In this document: in pieces, positions 36,453-45,264 of the stretch
Layout of the letters: each line of letters begins with the position of its first letter
Numbering within the stretch: the stretch's first letter is position 1
NCBI RefSeq assembly: GCF_024347535.1
Contig: NZ_AP025497.1
Coordinates: forward strand, 2,604,001 to 2,668,000
DNA: 64,000 bases
Direction of reading: 5' to 3'
Source of the DNA: Vibrio kanaloae
GTDB lineage: Bacteria; Pseudomonadota; Gammaproteobacteria; Enterobacterales; Vibrionaceae
Program-made: the position numbers and the translations under genes
The notes under the pieces: generated by a model
Databases searched by the model: none
The model's input: the letters and a program-made list of their open reading frames with translations, nothing else
Told to the model about the DNA's origin: nothing

Positions 36453-38210
36453 CTATTCTTGAAATTTGTTTTCATCAGCAGGGACATTCAGTATTTGCAG
36501 TGCACCCTTCATGATTTCAGAAAAAACGGGAGCGGCTACCGAACCACCGTAGTAAAGATCGCCTTGAGGCTCATTGACCACCACAACCAGTGCAACTCTT
36601 GGGTCGCTAACCGGGGCAAAACCTGATGTAACAGCGATATACTCATCACTATAACCACCAGCTTCGGCTTTACGAGATGTACCCGTCTTGGCTGCCACTC
36701 GGTAACCAGGCACTGCGGCTCTTGTTGCCGTACCGCCTTTTTGGGTTACCCCTTCTAGCATTTGCAGGACCAGTTCAGCATTTTCGCGCTTGATGATCTG
36801 CTTAGAGAAACTTCGATCGTTACTCTTAATAATATGAATCGGCTCATACATTCCTTTATTCGCCAGTGTCGCATAAGCATGCGCTAGCTGGAGCGGCGTC
36901 ACAGATAGGCCGTAACCAAATGATAAGGTGGCAATTTCAAACTTAGACCAACGGCGTCGATTCGGGAAGATACCACTAGTTTCCCCTACTAGGTTTAGAC
37001 CAGACATTTCACCCAGTCCGACAGAACTATACATCCCAAGCAAAGCTTCTAGTGGCATATCAAGCGCCAATTTTGCGACACCGATGTTACTCGACTTCTT
37101 TAAAATCGTTGCTAAATCAGCTTTGCCAACTTTCGATGTATCACGAACACGGCTACCACCAATACGCATGATGCCATTACCAGTATTGATAACCGTATCA
37201 GGGTTAGCTGTGCCATTTTCTAGTGCGGCTAAAAGCACGAAAGGTTTCACTGTCGAACCCGGTTCCATCGCATCGGTTAAGACACGGTTACGCATCTTAA
37301 AACTTTGCAGGTCAGCACGGTTATTCGGGTTATACGAAGGAGCATTAACCATCGCCAAAACAGCGCCAGTTTTTACATCCAATAAAATTGCAGAACCCGA
37401 AGTCGCTTTATGATCAGCGACTGCCTGCTTAATTTCTCGATAGGCTATTGCTTGTAAACGCTGATCAATGGTGAGCTCTAATTGCTTACCTTGTTCGCGC
37501 TCCTCTAATGCAATATTCTCTACCACACGGCCATAACGGTCTTTACGTATTGTTCGCTTACCCGCTTCACCAGTGAGCCATTGATCATAGCTGCGCTCTA
37601 CGCCTTCAAGCCCATGACCATCGATACCCGTCACACCAATCAAGTGTGCACTGATCTCCCCCGCAGGGTAATAACGACGAGATTCAGCTTTAAGGCCAAC
37701 GCCGACCAGCTTTAGATCACGGATATACTTAGCCATTGCTGGGCTAACTTGCCTTTGCAGATAAATAAATCGACGGGACTTGTTACTAGAGATTTTATCG
37801 ATCATCGATTGTCGTTCTAAACCAAGTACATCCGCTAACGCATACCAACGATCGATTTGGGCCATGCCATTTTTATCGAAAATAGTTTTTGGGTCAGCCC
37901 ATACCGCTTCAACCGGAACACTAACCGCAAGCGGTTCGCCATTGCGGTCTGAGATAATACCGCGAGCAGAAGGAATTGCCTTCACACGTACAGAACGAAG
38001 GTCGCCCTGGCGAATCAAGTTATCTGGTTCAATGATTTGGATATAGGCCACACGGGCAACCAATGTCGCAAAGGCAAGGAACACGAAAGCAATAACGACG
38101 TTAAAACGCCATTTTATTAGAGTTGGATTAGAATCCTTTTCGCTCTTCACGCGCTCTTTCGTTGATTTATTAACAGCTCTCGTGCGTGCTTTTTCCTTTT
38201 TAGCGGTCAT
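36453..38210 (-). CDS. ftsI: Penicillin-binding protein 3 (FtsI), septal transpeptidase
   Basis: Class B penicillin-binding protein that cross-links septal peptidoglycan with FtsW. It has 585 residues. A Lys/Arg-rich cytoplasmic N-terminus precedes one membrane segment near residues 32-54 (VVIAFVFLAFATLVARVAY). The pedestal domain follows. The catalytic serine is Ser319 in EPGSTVKPF, the SxN motif is in KKSSNIGVAKL, and the KTG motif is KTGTSRKAEAGG near 505. It overlaps ftsL by four bases. Confidence 0.99.
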   Translation of the reverse strand: MTAKKEKARTRAVNKSTKERVKSEKDSNPTLIKWRFNVVIAFVFLAFATLVARVAYIQIIEPDNLIRQGDLRSVRVKAIPSARGIISDRNGEPLAVSVPVEAVWADPKTIFDKNGMAQIDRWYALADVLGLERQSMIDKISSNKSRRFIYLQRQVSPAMAKYIRDLKLVGVGLKAESRRYYPAGEISAHLIGVTGIDGHGLEGVERSYDQWLTGEAGKRTIRKDRYGRVVENIALEEREQGKQLELTIDQRLQAIAYREIKQAVADHKATSGSAILLDVKTGAVLAMVNAPSYNPNNRADLQSFKMRNRVLTDAMEPGSTVKPFVLLAALENGTANPDTVINTGNGIMRIGGSRVRDTSKVGKADLATILKKSSNIGVAKLALDMPLEALLGMYSSVGLGEMSGLNLVGETSGIFPNRRRWSKFEIATLSFGYGLSVTPLQLAHAYATLANKGMYEPIHIIKSNDRSFSKQIIKRENAELVLQMLEGVTQKGGTATRAAVPGYRVAAKTGTSRKAEAGGYSDEYIAVTSGFAPVSDPRVALVVVVNEPQGDLYYGGSVAAPVFSEIMKGALQILNVPADENKFQE

Positions 38211-38524
38211 TTTAGTGTGATCACAACTTCTTTGTCAGAGTCTGGACGTTTCATGTCTAGCTCTCTTTTTGCCGATGCTTGAACACGACTATGTTCTGCC
38301 AGTGCTGTCTCTTCAAGCATTAAATTACGCCACTCATCATCAAGTTGCTCTCGCTCTACCAATGCCGTGTCTTTTTGCGTGATCGCCTGACGTGACATAT
38401 GTGTTGTGAGAACGACCCCCATCGCACTCGCAAAGATACAGATAAGAAGCACCAATGGGACCTTGCCCACAGAGATCAAATCAAAAAATATTATCTTGGC
38501 TAAATTAGGCTTAGAGGTCTTCAT
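38207..38524 (-). CDS. ftsL: Cell division protein FtsL
   Basis: Small bitopic protein of the FtsQLB complex that activates FtsWI. The protein has 105 residues: a short cytoplasmic N-terminus, one membrane segment near residues 18-40 (VPLVLLICIFASAMGVVL), and a periplasmic coiled coil with heptad-like leucines (EREQLDDEWRNLMLEE). Sequence conservation in this family is low, so the call rests on its size, topology and position between rsmH and ftsI. Confidence 0.95.
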   Translation of the reverse strand: MKTSKPNLAKIIFFDLISVGKVPLVLLICIFASAMGVVLTTHMSRQAITQKDTALVEREQLDDEWRNLMLEETALAEHSRVQASAKRELDMKRPDSDKEVVITLK

Positions 38525-38527
38525 TGG

Positions 38528-39478
38528 CTAAAGTTTTTCTGCAATTCGTAGCACTGAACTACGTGAACGAGTATTCTCATCCACTTCATCTTTCGATGGT
38601 TTAATCGCTTTACCAACAGGCTTAAGGTCAGCACTACCTAGCGCTTTGATCTGCTCTTCTGTTAGTGGCAGGCCATGAGGTACTTGAGGGCCTTGGCTCT
38701 CTTTGCGAATAAAGCGTTTCACCATGCGGTCTTCAAGTGAGTGGAAGCTGATCACCGACAATCGACCTTCTGGAGCAAGGATGCTTGCCGCACCTTTTAG
38801 TGCCGTATCAATTTCTTCAAGCTCACTGTTGATGTAGATACGGAATGCTTGGAAAGCACGGGTGGCTGGATGCTTTTTCTCTTTGAAGTTTTTTGGCGCT
38901 ACATCAGAGATAAGCTTAGCCAATTGGCCAGTACGCGTTAACGGTTCGTTCTCTTCGTTCTCTTGATAAGCAATGATGCCTTTCGCGATACGACGAGCGT
39001 GTTTATCTTCACCGAATTCACGGATAACCCATGTGATGTCATCAAGATCCGCTTCAACTAACCATTGCGATACCGGAATACCCGTAGTTGGATCCATACG
39101 CATATCCAATGGGCCGTCTTTCATAAAACTAAACCCACGCTCAGCATCATCCAACTGCGGTGAAGAGACACCCAAATCCAATAAAACACCATCCACTTGA
39201 CCGACTAAATCATAACGCTCTGCGTATTCAGCAATACCTGAAAATGGGCCATGAATAATCGTAAAACGAGGGTCATCAATTTTTTGTGCTTCTGCAATCG
39301 CTTGTGGATCGCGGTCGATACTAAAGAGTCGCCCATTCTCGCCCAGTTTAGACAGGATTGTACGGCTATGACCACCGCGTCCAAAAGTACCATCAATGTA
39401 GGTACCGTCAGGTTTTATCGCAAGTCCGTCAATAGATTCGTTAAGCAATACTGAAATATGTTTGAATGCTTCTGTCAT
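38528..39478 (-). CDS. rsmH: 16S rRNA m4C1402 methyltransferase RsmH
   Basis: Methylates N4 of C1402 in 16S rRNA; RsmI, encoded 850 bases away, adds the 2'-O-methyl group to the same nucleotide. It has 316 residues. The SAM-binding loop is [11 protein letters not shown] near residues 28-38, and [16 protein letters not shown] lies near 98-113. The C-terminal segment is [18 protein letters not shown]. It heads the dcw cluster here; no mraZ gene precedes it. Confidence 0.98.
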   Translation of the reverse strand: MTEAFKHISVLLNESIDGLAIKPDGTYIDGTFGRGGHSRTILSKLGENGRLFSIDRDPQAIAEAQKIDDPRFTIIHGPFSGIAEYAERYDLVGQVDGVLLDLGVSSPQLDDAERGFSFMKDGPLDMRMDPTTGIPVSQWLVEADLDDITWVIREFGEDKHARRIAKGIIAYQENEENEPLTRTGQLAKLISDVAPKNFKEKKHPATRAFQAFRIYINSELEEIDTALKGAASILAPEGRLSVISFHSLEDRMVKRFIRKESQGPQVPHGLPLTEEQIKALGSADLKPVGKAIKPSKDEVDENTRSRSSVLRIAEKL

Positions 39479-39661
39479 AGTCTTCTCAGTGAGTGGATTG
39501 AGCCATTAGTTCGGCAATAATTGGTTCTATTAACGTTTTAGTGTACTGATTTCACACTGTATCTCCACCATATTGTGTACAGGCTTTGGAATTTTTGCCC
39601 CAAATTTATATCAGGATGAAAGATTTTAAGGAAATCTAAATCATTTACGTCAATATAAAGC

Positions 39662-39697
39662 AAAAAACCCATCACTACCGTTAAGTAATGATGGGTT
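39662..39697 (-). terminator. Terminator of rnpB
   Basis: On the minus strand ACCCATCATTAC, a 6-base loop and GTAGTGATGGGT form a 12-bp stem with one T-G pair, followed by six T. It lies about ten bases past the predicted RNA 3' end. Confidence 0.92.
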
Positions 39698-39705
39698 CTT
39701 TATAT

Positions 39706-40148
39706 AGGTGGAGTTGACACATACGCCGGGTTCTGTTCCGCTTGCGCGGTGGTAACCATTCGTCTAGGCCTGCAATCGCTCACAGGCTCAAGCAATCTAC
39801 CCGCCCCCAAACACGAGCAATGCTATGTGAGGGCCTATTTGATCTTGCTCCGGGTGGAGTTTACCTTGCTACGAACTGTTGCCAGTCGCACGGTGCGCTC
39901 TTACCGCACCCTTTCAGCCTTACCTGTGCCTCTTCCGAAGAAATGAGGCCATCGGCGGTCTTCTCTCTGCTGCACTTGTCGTGGGCTCGCGCCCCCCAGA
40001 CGTTATCTGGCACCCTGCTCTATGGAGCCCGGACGTTCCTCCCCTTTACCAGTCTCCCGAAGGACTTCAACATCAGTTTCCCGAAGGACCTCAATGTCAG
40101 TCTCCCGAAGGACATCAATAAAGCAGCGATTACCCGTTCAACTCCGAG
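39706..40148 (-). ncRNA. rnpB: RNase P RNA (bacterial class A)
   Basis: Catalytic RNA of RNase P, which matures the 5' ends of tRNAs. The minus strand carries the universal core: GGGGAGGAACGTCCGGGCTC near the 5' side (P4 region, about 40024-40044), GAAAGGGTGCGGTAAGAGCG (P10/P11 region), GGTAAACTCCACCCGGAGCA, and AGAACCCGGC near the 3' end. The P1 arms GGAGTTGA (40145-40138) and TCAACTCC (39717-39710) pair, and P2 arms GGTAA/TTACC follow. The ends are estimated from P1, within a few bases. The P3 region is unusual: it holds three tandem 24-bp units in place of the single hairpin of canonical class A RNAs. Confidence 0.96.
40050..40121 (-). repeat. Three tandem 24-bp units in the P3 region of rnpB
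   Basis: Plus-strand units start CAGTCTCCCGAAGGAC (40050-40073), CAGTTTCCCGAAGGAC (40074-40097) and CAGTCTCCCGAAGGAC (40098-40121). The last eight bases of each unit differ at several positions. In the RNA each unit carries a GTCC-UUCG-GGA mini-hairpin. The array is enclosed by CTTTA and TAAAG, which can close the outer P3 helix. A normal P3 needs one such hairpin. Confidence 0.93.
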
Positions 40149-40153
40149 GGCGG

Positions 40154-40182
40154 ATTGTATAGAGATTAATGTGCAGTGTCTA
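40154..40182 (-). promoter_or_regulatory. Promoter of rnpB
   Basis: On the minus strand TAGACA (40182-40177) and TACAAT (40159-40154) are 17 bp apart. The predicted start is about 6-8 bases past the -10, matching the 5' arm of P1. Confidence 0.8.
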
Positions 40183-40245
40183 GCGAGATCACAAATATGC
40201 TGCAAACCGTTAAGCAAGTGCACGAATTTCACACAATTTAGGCAC

Positions 40246-40279
40246 AAAAAAAGGAGCGACGGTATCACCTTCACTCCTT
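40246..40279 (-). terminator. Terminator of rsmI
   Basis: On the minus strand AAGGAGTGA and TCGCTCCTT form a 9-bp stem with one T-G pair, with an additional GGT/ACC pairing in the loop, followed by seven T. It separates rsmI from the rnpB promoter. Confidence 0.9.
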
Positions 40280-40328
40280 AGAACCTTTTCAATACAAGTT
40301 AGCTACTCTATAAAATATAAAGCGCACT

Positions 40329-41195
40329 CTAGTTGTCTAGATGCTCTAAGCCCCATTTGTATAAAGCGTTCTTTTTCAGGTTATAGATCTCGGCCGTCAT
40401 CGCCGCTGCTTTTTTAAGGGGCAGTTCTTTGGTTAGAATGCCCAATGTGCGAGTCGCTTCATCAGGCAGCTCTGTGGTTGCTGCTTCACGGTGACCATGA
40501 ATCAGTAGCACCATTTCACCGCGCTTACGGTTCGAATCTTCTTCAATCCACTCAATCAACTCACCTAATGGCAGACCTTGAATCGTTTCAAAGGTCTTAG
40601 TCAACTCACGCGCCAACACAACCTCACGGTCGGGGCCTAAAATCTCTAGCATGTCTTGCAGAGAGTCGGAAATACGATGCGGTGATTCATAGAAGATACA
40701 CGTGCGCTCGGCCTTTGAAATCTCTAAGAACTTGTCTTTACGACCCTTGCTCTTTGGCGGTAAGAAGCCTTCAAAGCTGAAACGATCAGATGGCAAACCA
40801 GAAGCACTGAGCGCCGTAATCACAGCACAAGCACCAGGAAGTGGCACAACTCTCACACCCGCTTGACGACATTGCGATACAAGATGGTAACCTGGGTCAC
40901 TGATTAAAGGGGTTCCCGCATCAGAGACTAATGCGATAGACTGACCTTCTAATAACTTTTCAACTAGAACTTGCGCTTTGGTTTGTTCATTATGATCATG
41001 TAGAGCAAACGTTCTGGTCGGTATATTGAAGTGAGCGAGAAGCTTACCCGTGTGACGTGTATCTTCGGCTGCAATAACATCGACACTTGATAAAATTTCA
41101 ATTGCTCTTTGAGTGATATCTCCCAAATTTCCGATGGGGGTTGGCACAATATAGAGAGTTGGGCTCTCTGTGAGCAAGGTTTTGTTATCTGTCAT
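40329..41195 (-). CDS. rsmI: 16S rRNA 2'-O-ribose C1402 methyltransferase RsmI
   Basis: Adds the 2'-O-methyl to C1402 of 16S rRNA, completing the m4Cm modification begun by RsmH. It has 288 residues of the tetrapyrrole-methylase fold. N-terminal [17 protein letters not shown] is at residues 15-31, followed by [27 protein letters not shown] near 85-100 and FYESPHRI near 165. It is divergent from lpoA, as in enterobacteria (yraL-yraM). Confidence 0.97.
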   Translation of the reverse strand: MTDNKTLLTESPTLYIVPTPIGNLGDITQRAIEILSSVDVIAAEDTRHTGKLLAHFNIPTRTFALHDHNEQTKAQVLVEKLLEGQSIALVSDAGTPLISDPGYHLVSQCRQAGVRVVPLPGACAVITALSASGLPSDRFSFEGFLPPKSKGRKDKFLEISKAERTCIFYESPHRISDSLQDMLEILGPDREVVLARELTKTFETIQGLPLGELIEWIEEDSNRKRGEMVLLIHGHREAATTELPDEATRTLGILTKELPLKKAAAMTAEIYNLKKNALYKWGLEHLDN

Positions 41196-41256
41196 TTGTT
41201 TACCATCACTTCAACGATTAATATAGATACAAATTTATACGGAATTTAAAGAACTC

Positions 41257-43074
41257 ATGGCAACGATGAACCATAAGAGACTCAGTGTACCACGCTTACT
41301 CACTCCAATTGCATTAGCAATTACATTGGCGGCTTGTTCTTCAGGTCCTCAAGCACCAACGCGTGTTGATATCACACTCGATCCAGCGCAATCAACTGAA
41401 AGTTACATGATCCAGGCAGATAGTAGCAAAGGTAGTCTACAAAACGACTGGTTAATCATGGCGCTTAAAGCTTCTGTGCAAGCAGGAAAAACCGATCAAG
41501 CGACTCTACTTATCAAACGCTTAGCGAGACAAGAGCTGAGTGAAATCCAGCAAGCCGAATGGCAGCTAGCTCGAGCGCAGCTGTTGGTTAATAACTCGCA
41601 ACCAGGTCAAGCCTATAAACAATTGAACTTTCAGCCTTGGTGGAAGCTTCCCAACGAGCAATGGAAAGATTATCACGAGCTACGCGCGGATCTTTTAGAG
41701 ATGAAAAGCGAATATTTCGAAGCGGCTCGTGAGCTAGTCCTTTACTCTGAATACGCTGACAGCGACGACGAAAGCCAACAACAAACCGCCGACCGTATTT
41801 GGCAAAACCTGAATAGCTACTCTCAATACGAGATTCTTGAACTCAAAACGTCGCCTACAGAAGACGTTCTTGCAGGTTGGTTGCAACTGTCTATTTATAC
41901 TAAAACACTGAATGCTAACCTTCCTGAACTACAGAAAACACTGTCTGATTGGTTGGCAGAGAACCCGCGTCATCCTGCCGCGACCTACACACCCCAAGCA
42001 ATCAATGACATTGTAGCTTTAGAGATCAGTAAACCAACCAGCACAGCTCTGTTACTACCATTAACTGGCAAGTACGGTAAGCAAGCACAACTCGTCCGTG
42101 ATGGCTTCATTTTCGCTATGATGAATGACAAAGAACGTGAAGAAGACGCAACGCTGACTGTGTTGGACACCAACATCCAAAGCATCGTTGAAATAAAAGC
42201 AACGTTGGAAGAAAACAACGTGGATTTTATTGTTGGCCCGCTAATTAAGAACAACATAGTCAAGCTTCAAGAAGCACAACAAGATCATGAAAAGGCAATT
42301 CCAGCACTTGCGCTAAACATCCCAACTCAACTAGAACCGAATAGCAATATTTGCTATCTCGCCTTGTCGCCAGAGCAAGAAGTCGCTCAAGCCGCGAAAC
42401 ACCTTTTTTCTCGAGGCTATAAGTATCCGCTAATCCTAGCTCCGAAAGGGCGCCTAGGTAACAGAGTTGAACAAGCGTTTAAGAAAGAGTGGAAAAAATA
42501 CAGCAACAACGATGTCGCCATGAGCTTTTTCTCTGACAAACGCCAATTACAACGCAATGTGAATCAGGTATTCGGATTACAAGAAAGCCAGCAGCGTATC
42601 GCCCAAATGGATGGGCTACTGAACCTAGACCTAGAAACCGAGCCTCGCAGTCGTCGCGATATAGATTCAGTCTACATTGTGGCTAAAAACTCAGAACTCA
42701 CGCTGATCAAACCTTTCATCGAGGTTGCAATTAATCCTGATGCAGACCAACCCGCATTGTTCTCAAACTCACGTAGTAATAGCGGTGATAGGCAGTATGA
42801 AGATCTAACAGGTGTTTTTTACAGCGACATTCCTCTGTTAGTTGACAACAAAAACGAACTGAACAAAGAGCTAAATGACCTATGGCCAACCAACTCAAAC
42901 GGCCAAAAGCGTCTACAAGCGCTAGGGATGGATGCTTACTACCTGATGGGTGCTCTGCCATTGATGAAAGCTGTTCAGGGGCACAGTATTCCAGGTGAAA
43001 CCGGTGTGTTGACCATCGATAACAACTGCGTTGTACAACGTGAAATCAGTTGGGCAGAACATGGGGCTTTTTAG
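41257..43074 (+). CDS. lpoA: Penicillin-binding protein 1A activator LpoA
   Basis: Outer-membrane lipoprotein that reaches through the peptidoglycan to activate PBP1A. It has 605 residues. The signal ends in the lipobox LAAC, making Cys27 the acylated residue. Residues to about 250 form the helical TPR-like N-terminal domain. From about residue 260 (STALLLPLTGKYGKQA) the periplasmic-binding-like C-terminal domain begins. The ATG at 41257 and another at 41266 are both possible starts; neither has a strong ribosome site. Its 3' end overlaps yraN. Confidence 0.95.
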   Translation: MATMNHKRLSVPRLLTPIALAITLAACSSGPQAPTRVDITLDPAQSTESYMIQADSSKGSLQNDWLIMALKASVQAGKTDQATLLIKRLARQELSEIQQAEWQLARAQLLVNNSQPGQAYKQLNFQPWWKLPNEQWKDYHELRADLLEMKSEYFEAARELVLYSEYADSDDESQQQTADRIWQNLNSYSQYEILELKTSPTEDVLAGWLQLSIYTKTLNANLPELQKTLSDWLAENPRHPAATYTPQAINDIVALEISKPTSTALLLPLTGKYGKQAQLVRDGFIFAMMNDKEREEDATLTVLDTNIQSIVEIKATLEENNVDFIVGPLIKNNIVKLQEAQQDHEKAIPALALNIPTQLEPNSNICYLALSPEQEVAQAAKHLFSRGYKYPLILAPKGRLGNRVEQAFKKEWKKYSNNDVAMSFFSDKRQLQRNVNQVFGLQESQQRIAQMDGLLNLDLETEPRSRRDIDSVYIVAKNSELTLIKPFIEVAINPDADQPALFSNSRSNSGDRQYEDLTGVFYSDIPLLVDNKNELNKELNDLWPTNSNGQKRLQALGMDAYYLMGALPLMKAVQGHSIPGETGVLTIDNNCVVQREISWAEHGAF

Positions 43075-43459
43075 CCGAAAATGTTTAACTAAACCAACAA
43101 TCACCCACAAACAAGTGGGTGATAAATACGAGGCTATGGCAAAATCTTATCTGATAAACCACGGTTTATCGTTAGTTCAAGAAAACTTCATAGCAAAATG
43201 TGGTGAGATTGATCTTATAATGCGCCATAACAACACGGTTGTGTTTGCTGAGGTAAAATACCGCAAGCAGACCCGCTACGGACATGCCGCTGAAATGGTG
43301 ACAGCCAAAAAGTCACAGAAGCTGCTCAAAACAGCTAATATCTGGCTGATGAAGCAAGGCCTGTCGGTGCACTCTACAGATTTCAGGTTTGATATCGTTG
43401 CCATTGAAGGGCCGAATGACAATATCAACTGGATTCAAAACGCGATTACCCAAGGATAA
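43061..43459 (+). CDS. yraN: UPF0102 nuclease-fold protein YraN
   Basis: Protein of unknown physiological role with the PD-(D/E)xK nuclease-like fold. The frame is open from 43031, but the ATG at 43061 (MGLFSRK) gives the usual N-terminus and 132 residues. It overlaps the last 14 bases of lpoA. The motif [20 protein letters not shown] near residues 49-68 contains the Glu, Asp and Glu-x-Lys of the fold. The gene order lpoA-yraN-diaA-dolP is conserved in gammaproteobacteria. Confidence 0.93.
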   Translation: MGLFSRKCLTKPTITHKQVGDKYEAMAKSYLINHGLSLVQENFIAKCGEIDLIMRHNNTVVFAEVKYRKQTRYGHAAEMVTAKKSQKLLKTANIWLMKQGLSVHSTDFRFDIVAIEGPNDNINWIQNAITQG

Positions 43460-43461
43460 AC

Positions 43462-44052
43462 ATGCTAGACAGCATTAAAGAAAGTTTTACAGAAAGTATT
43501 CAAATCCAAATTGCGGCTGCAGAAGCATTGCCAGACGCAATCACGCATGCCGCTCAAGCCATGGTTGCGACCTTGCTGAACGGGAACAAAATTCTTTGTT
43601 GTGGTAATGGTGGTTCGGCGTCGAATGCTCAGCAATTTGTATCGTGCCTACTCAATCGCTTTGAAACCGAGCGCCCTAGCCTTCCAGCTATGGCACTAAT
43701 GGCAGACAACACTACGCTAACAGCAGTGGCCAACGACTACCACTATGAAGAGATCTTCTCTAAGCAGGTACGAGCGTTTGGTCAAACCGGGGATATTTTA
43801 CTGGCTATCTCGACCAGCGGTAACAGCAAGAACATCATTAAGGCAATGGAAGCGGCGGTTACTCGTGACATGACAATCATCGCCTTTACGGGTAAAGATG
43901 GTGGCGAGATGGCTGGTCTACTTGGTGAGCACGATGTCGAGATTCGTATCCCTTCACACCGTACCGCGCGCATTCATGAAGTACACATGGTGACACTACA
44001 CTGCCTATGTGACCTAATCGATCAAGTACTCTTCCCAGCCCACGAAGAGTGA
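43462..44052 (+). CDS. diaA: DnaA initiator-associating protein DiaA
   Basis: SIS-domain protein that binds DnaA and promotes timely initiation at oriC. It has 196 residues. Sugar-isomerase features include [20 protein letters not shown] near residues 47-66 and [14 protein letters not shown] near 112-125. It resembles phosphoheptose isomerase GmhA, but its position between yraN and dolP favours DiaA. AAGGA precedes the ATG, two bases after the yraN stop. Confidence 0.93.
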   Translation: MLDSIKESFTESIQIQIAAAEALPDAITHAAQAMVATLLNGNKILCCGNGGSASNAQQFVSCLLNRFETERPSLPAMALMADNTTLTAVANDYHYEEIFSKQVRAFGQTGDILLAISTSGNSKNIIKAMEAAVTRDMTIIAFTGKDGGEMAGLLGEHDVEIRIPSHRTARIHEVHMVTLHCLCDLIDQVLFPAHEE

Positions 44053-44068
44053 TATACGGAGCATCACA

Positions 44069-44674
44069 ATGAAATCATTAACCTCTATGAAGCTATTTAA
44101 GCTGATTAGTGTTTCGCTACTTACACTATCCCTATCTGGTTGTGCTGGCCTTTTCATTGCTGGTGCAGCAACCACTGCGAACTTAGTCACTGACACTCGA
44201 ACAACCAAAGAGATTTGGAACGACAACAATATCGAATTTGAAGTAGCAGCTATTACCAACAAACAACCCTACCGTGGCAATGTTCGCATCACCGCTAGCT
44301 CTTACCGAGGTTCAGTGGTATTAATGGGACAAGCGACCACAGACGCTGAGCGTCGTGCTTTTGAAAACCAAGCTAAAGATGTGTCTGGTGTAGAGAGCAT
44401 CCATAATCAGGTTCGCGTTAAGCAGCCATTGTCTATCAGTGCCATCAGTAACGACAGCTGGATTACCACTAAGGTGAAATCAGCATTGTTGGCTAAATCA
44501 GAGCTAAACGGTATAAAAGTGAAGGTAATTACTGAAGATTCAGAAGTATTTCTGCTTGGATTGGTTTCCCGAGAACATGCAGATATCGCGACAGAAGTCG
44601 CACGCAATATCTCAGGGGTAAAACAGGTAATACGCGCCTTTGAATATGGTGACGAAGAGACGGCCGTTAACTAG
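44069..44674 (+). CDS. dolP: BON-domain outer-membrane lipoprotein DolP
   Basis: Lipoprotein that maintains outer-membrane integrity and supports the BAM machinery. It has 201 residues. The lipobox LSGC puts the acylated Cys at 25; a later Met at residue 7 could also start it, but GGAG before the ATG at 44069 favours the longer form. Two BON domains follow, near residues 57-125 and 130-195, each ending in a VxGVxxVxN-type segment (VSGVESIHNQV, ISGVKQVIRAF). In E. coli the homologue (yraP) is in the sigma-E regulon; no sigma-E site is evident directly upstream here. Confidence 0.94.
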   Translation: MKSLTSMKLFKLISVSLLTLSLSGCAGLFIAGAATTANLVTDTRTTKEIWNDNNIEFEVAAITNKQPYRGNVRITASSYRGSVVLMGQATTDAERRAFENQAKDVSGVESIHNQVRVKQPLSISAISNDSWITTKVKSALLAKSELNGIKVKVITEDSEVFLLGLVSREHADIATEVARNISGVKQVIRAFEYGDEETAVN

Positions 44675-44712
44675 CCTTAAGCCAGTCAATTGAATGCTAT
44701 ATAGCAGAAAAG

Positions 44713-44741
44713 AAAAAGCAGCGACGAGTCGCTGCTTTTTT
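44713..44741. terminator. Shared terminator between dolP and sspB
   Basis: An A-rich flank, GCAGCGAC, the loop GA, GTCGCTGC and six T form a symmetric stem between convergent genes, so it can end both the dolP and the sspAB transcripts. Confidence 0.9.
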
Positions 44742-44764
44742 ATTTGGTCGCTATTTAACTAACG

Positions 44765-45259
44765 CTATTTGATAACACGAAGGCTTGGACGGCCTTTTGC
44801 TGGGCGAGGTGGCTCAGAATCTGAGTCAAGCTCTTCAGCATCGACGTCTGCCGTCGCTACGCTCAAAGATGGTCCTTTTTCTGCATCTTCAAAAGGAGCT
44901 TCTTCAATCCCTTCTTCAAACGTTTCCATGTAGGCCTCTTCAGGTTCAAACATGGTACCAGCACCATTCTCGCGAGCATAAATTGCTTGTACTGCGTAAA
45001 GTGGCACAATCACAGAGTGTGGACGACCGCTAAAGCGAGCACTAAATGTCACAGCTTCGTTACCCAGTTCGAGTTGTCCAACCGCACGAGGCGCAATGTT
45101 CAGAATGATCTGACCATCTTGAACAAACTCTTCTGGAACTCGTACACCCGGCAAGGTTGCTTCAACAACAAGGTGTGGAGTCAGTTCGTTATCAACCAGC
45201 CAGTCGTAAAATGCACGAAGCATATATGGTCGGCGTGGTGTCATATTTGAAATATCCAT
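44765..45259 (-). CDS. sspB: ClpXP adaptor SspB
   Basis: Brings ssrA-tagged proteins to ClpXP for degradation. It has 164 residues. The N-terminal folded domain (to about residue 112) binds the tag. An acidic, flexible linker rich in Glu and Asp follows. The extreme C-terminus GRPSLRVIK is the ClpX-binding motif. The start lies 5 bases after sspA, so the two are cotranscribed, and the ribosome site is weak, suggesting coupling. Confidence 0.97.
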   Translation of the reverse strand: MDISNMTPRRPYMLRAFYDWLVDNELTPHLVVEATLPGVRVPEEFVQDGQIILNIAPRAVGQLELGNEAVTFSARFSGRPHSVIVPLYAVQAIYARENGAGTMFEPEEAYMETFEEGIEEAPFEDAEKGPSLSVATADVDAEELDSDSEPPRPAKGRPSLRVIK

Positions 45260-45264
45260 AACGC

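Noticed and set aside
36928..37413. A 161-residue plus-strand frame antisense to ftsI
   Set aside because: It is fully inside a confident gene on the other strand and has shadow-like composition.
40050..40121. Possible CRISPR array
   Set aside because: The 24-bp units are contiguous without spacers and sit inside rnpB, so they are tandem repeats, not a CRISPR.
40186..40245. A CRP-like half-site (TGTGAAATTCGTGCAC) near the rnpB promoter
   Set aside because: Only one half matches TGTGA; the other half is poor, so I do not call a CRP site.
39742..40281. A 179-residue plus-strand open frame with eight-residue repeats, and overlapping frames on both strands
   Set aside because: They lie entirely within or across the RNase P RNA gene; the peptide repeats only reflect the three 24-nt units of the P3 region, and there is no ribosome site or protein similarity that I recognise.
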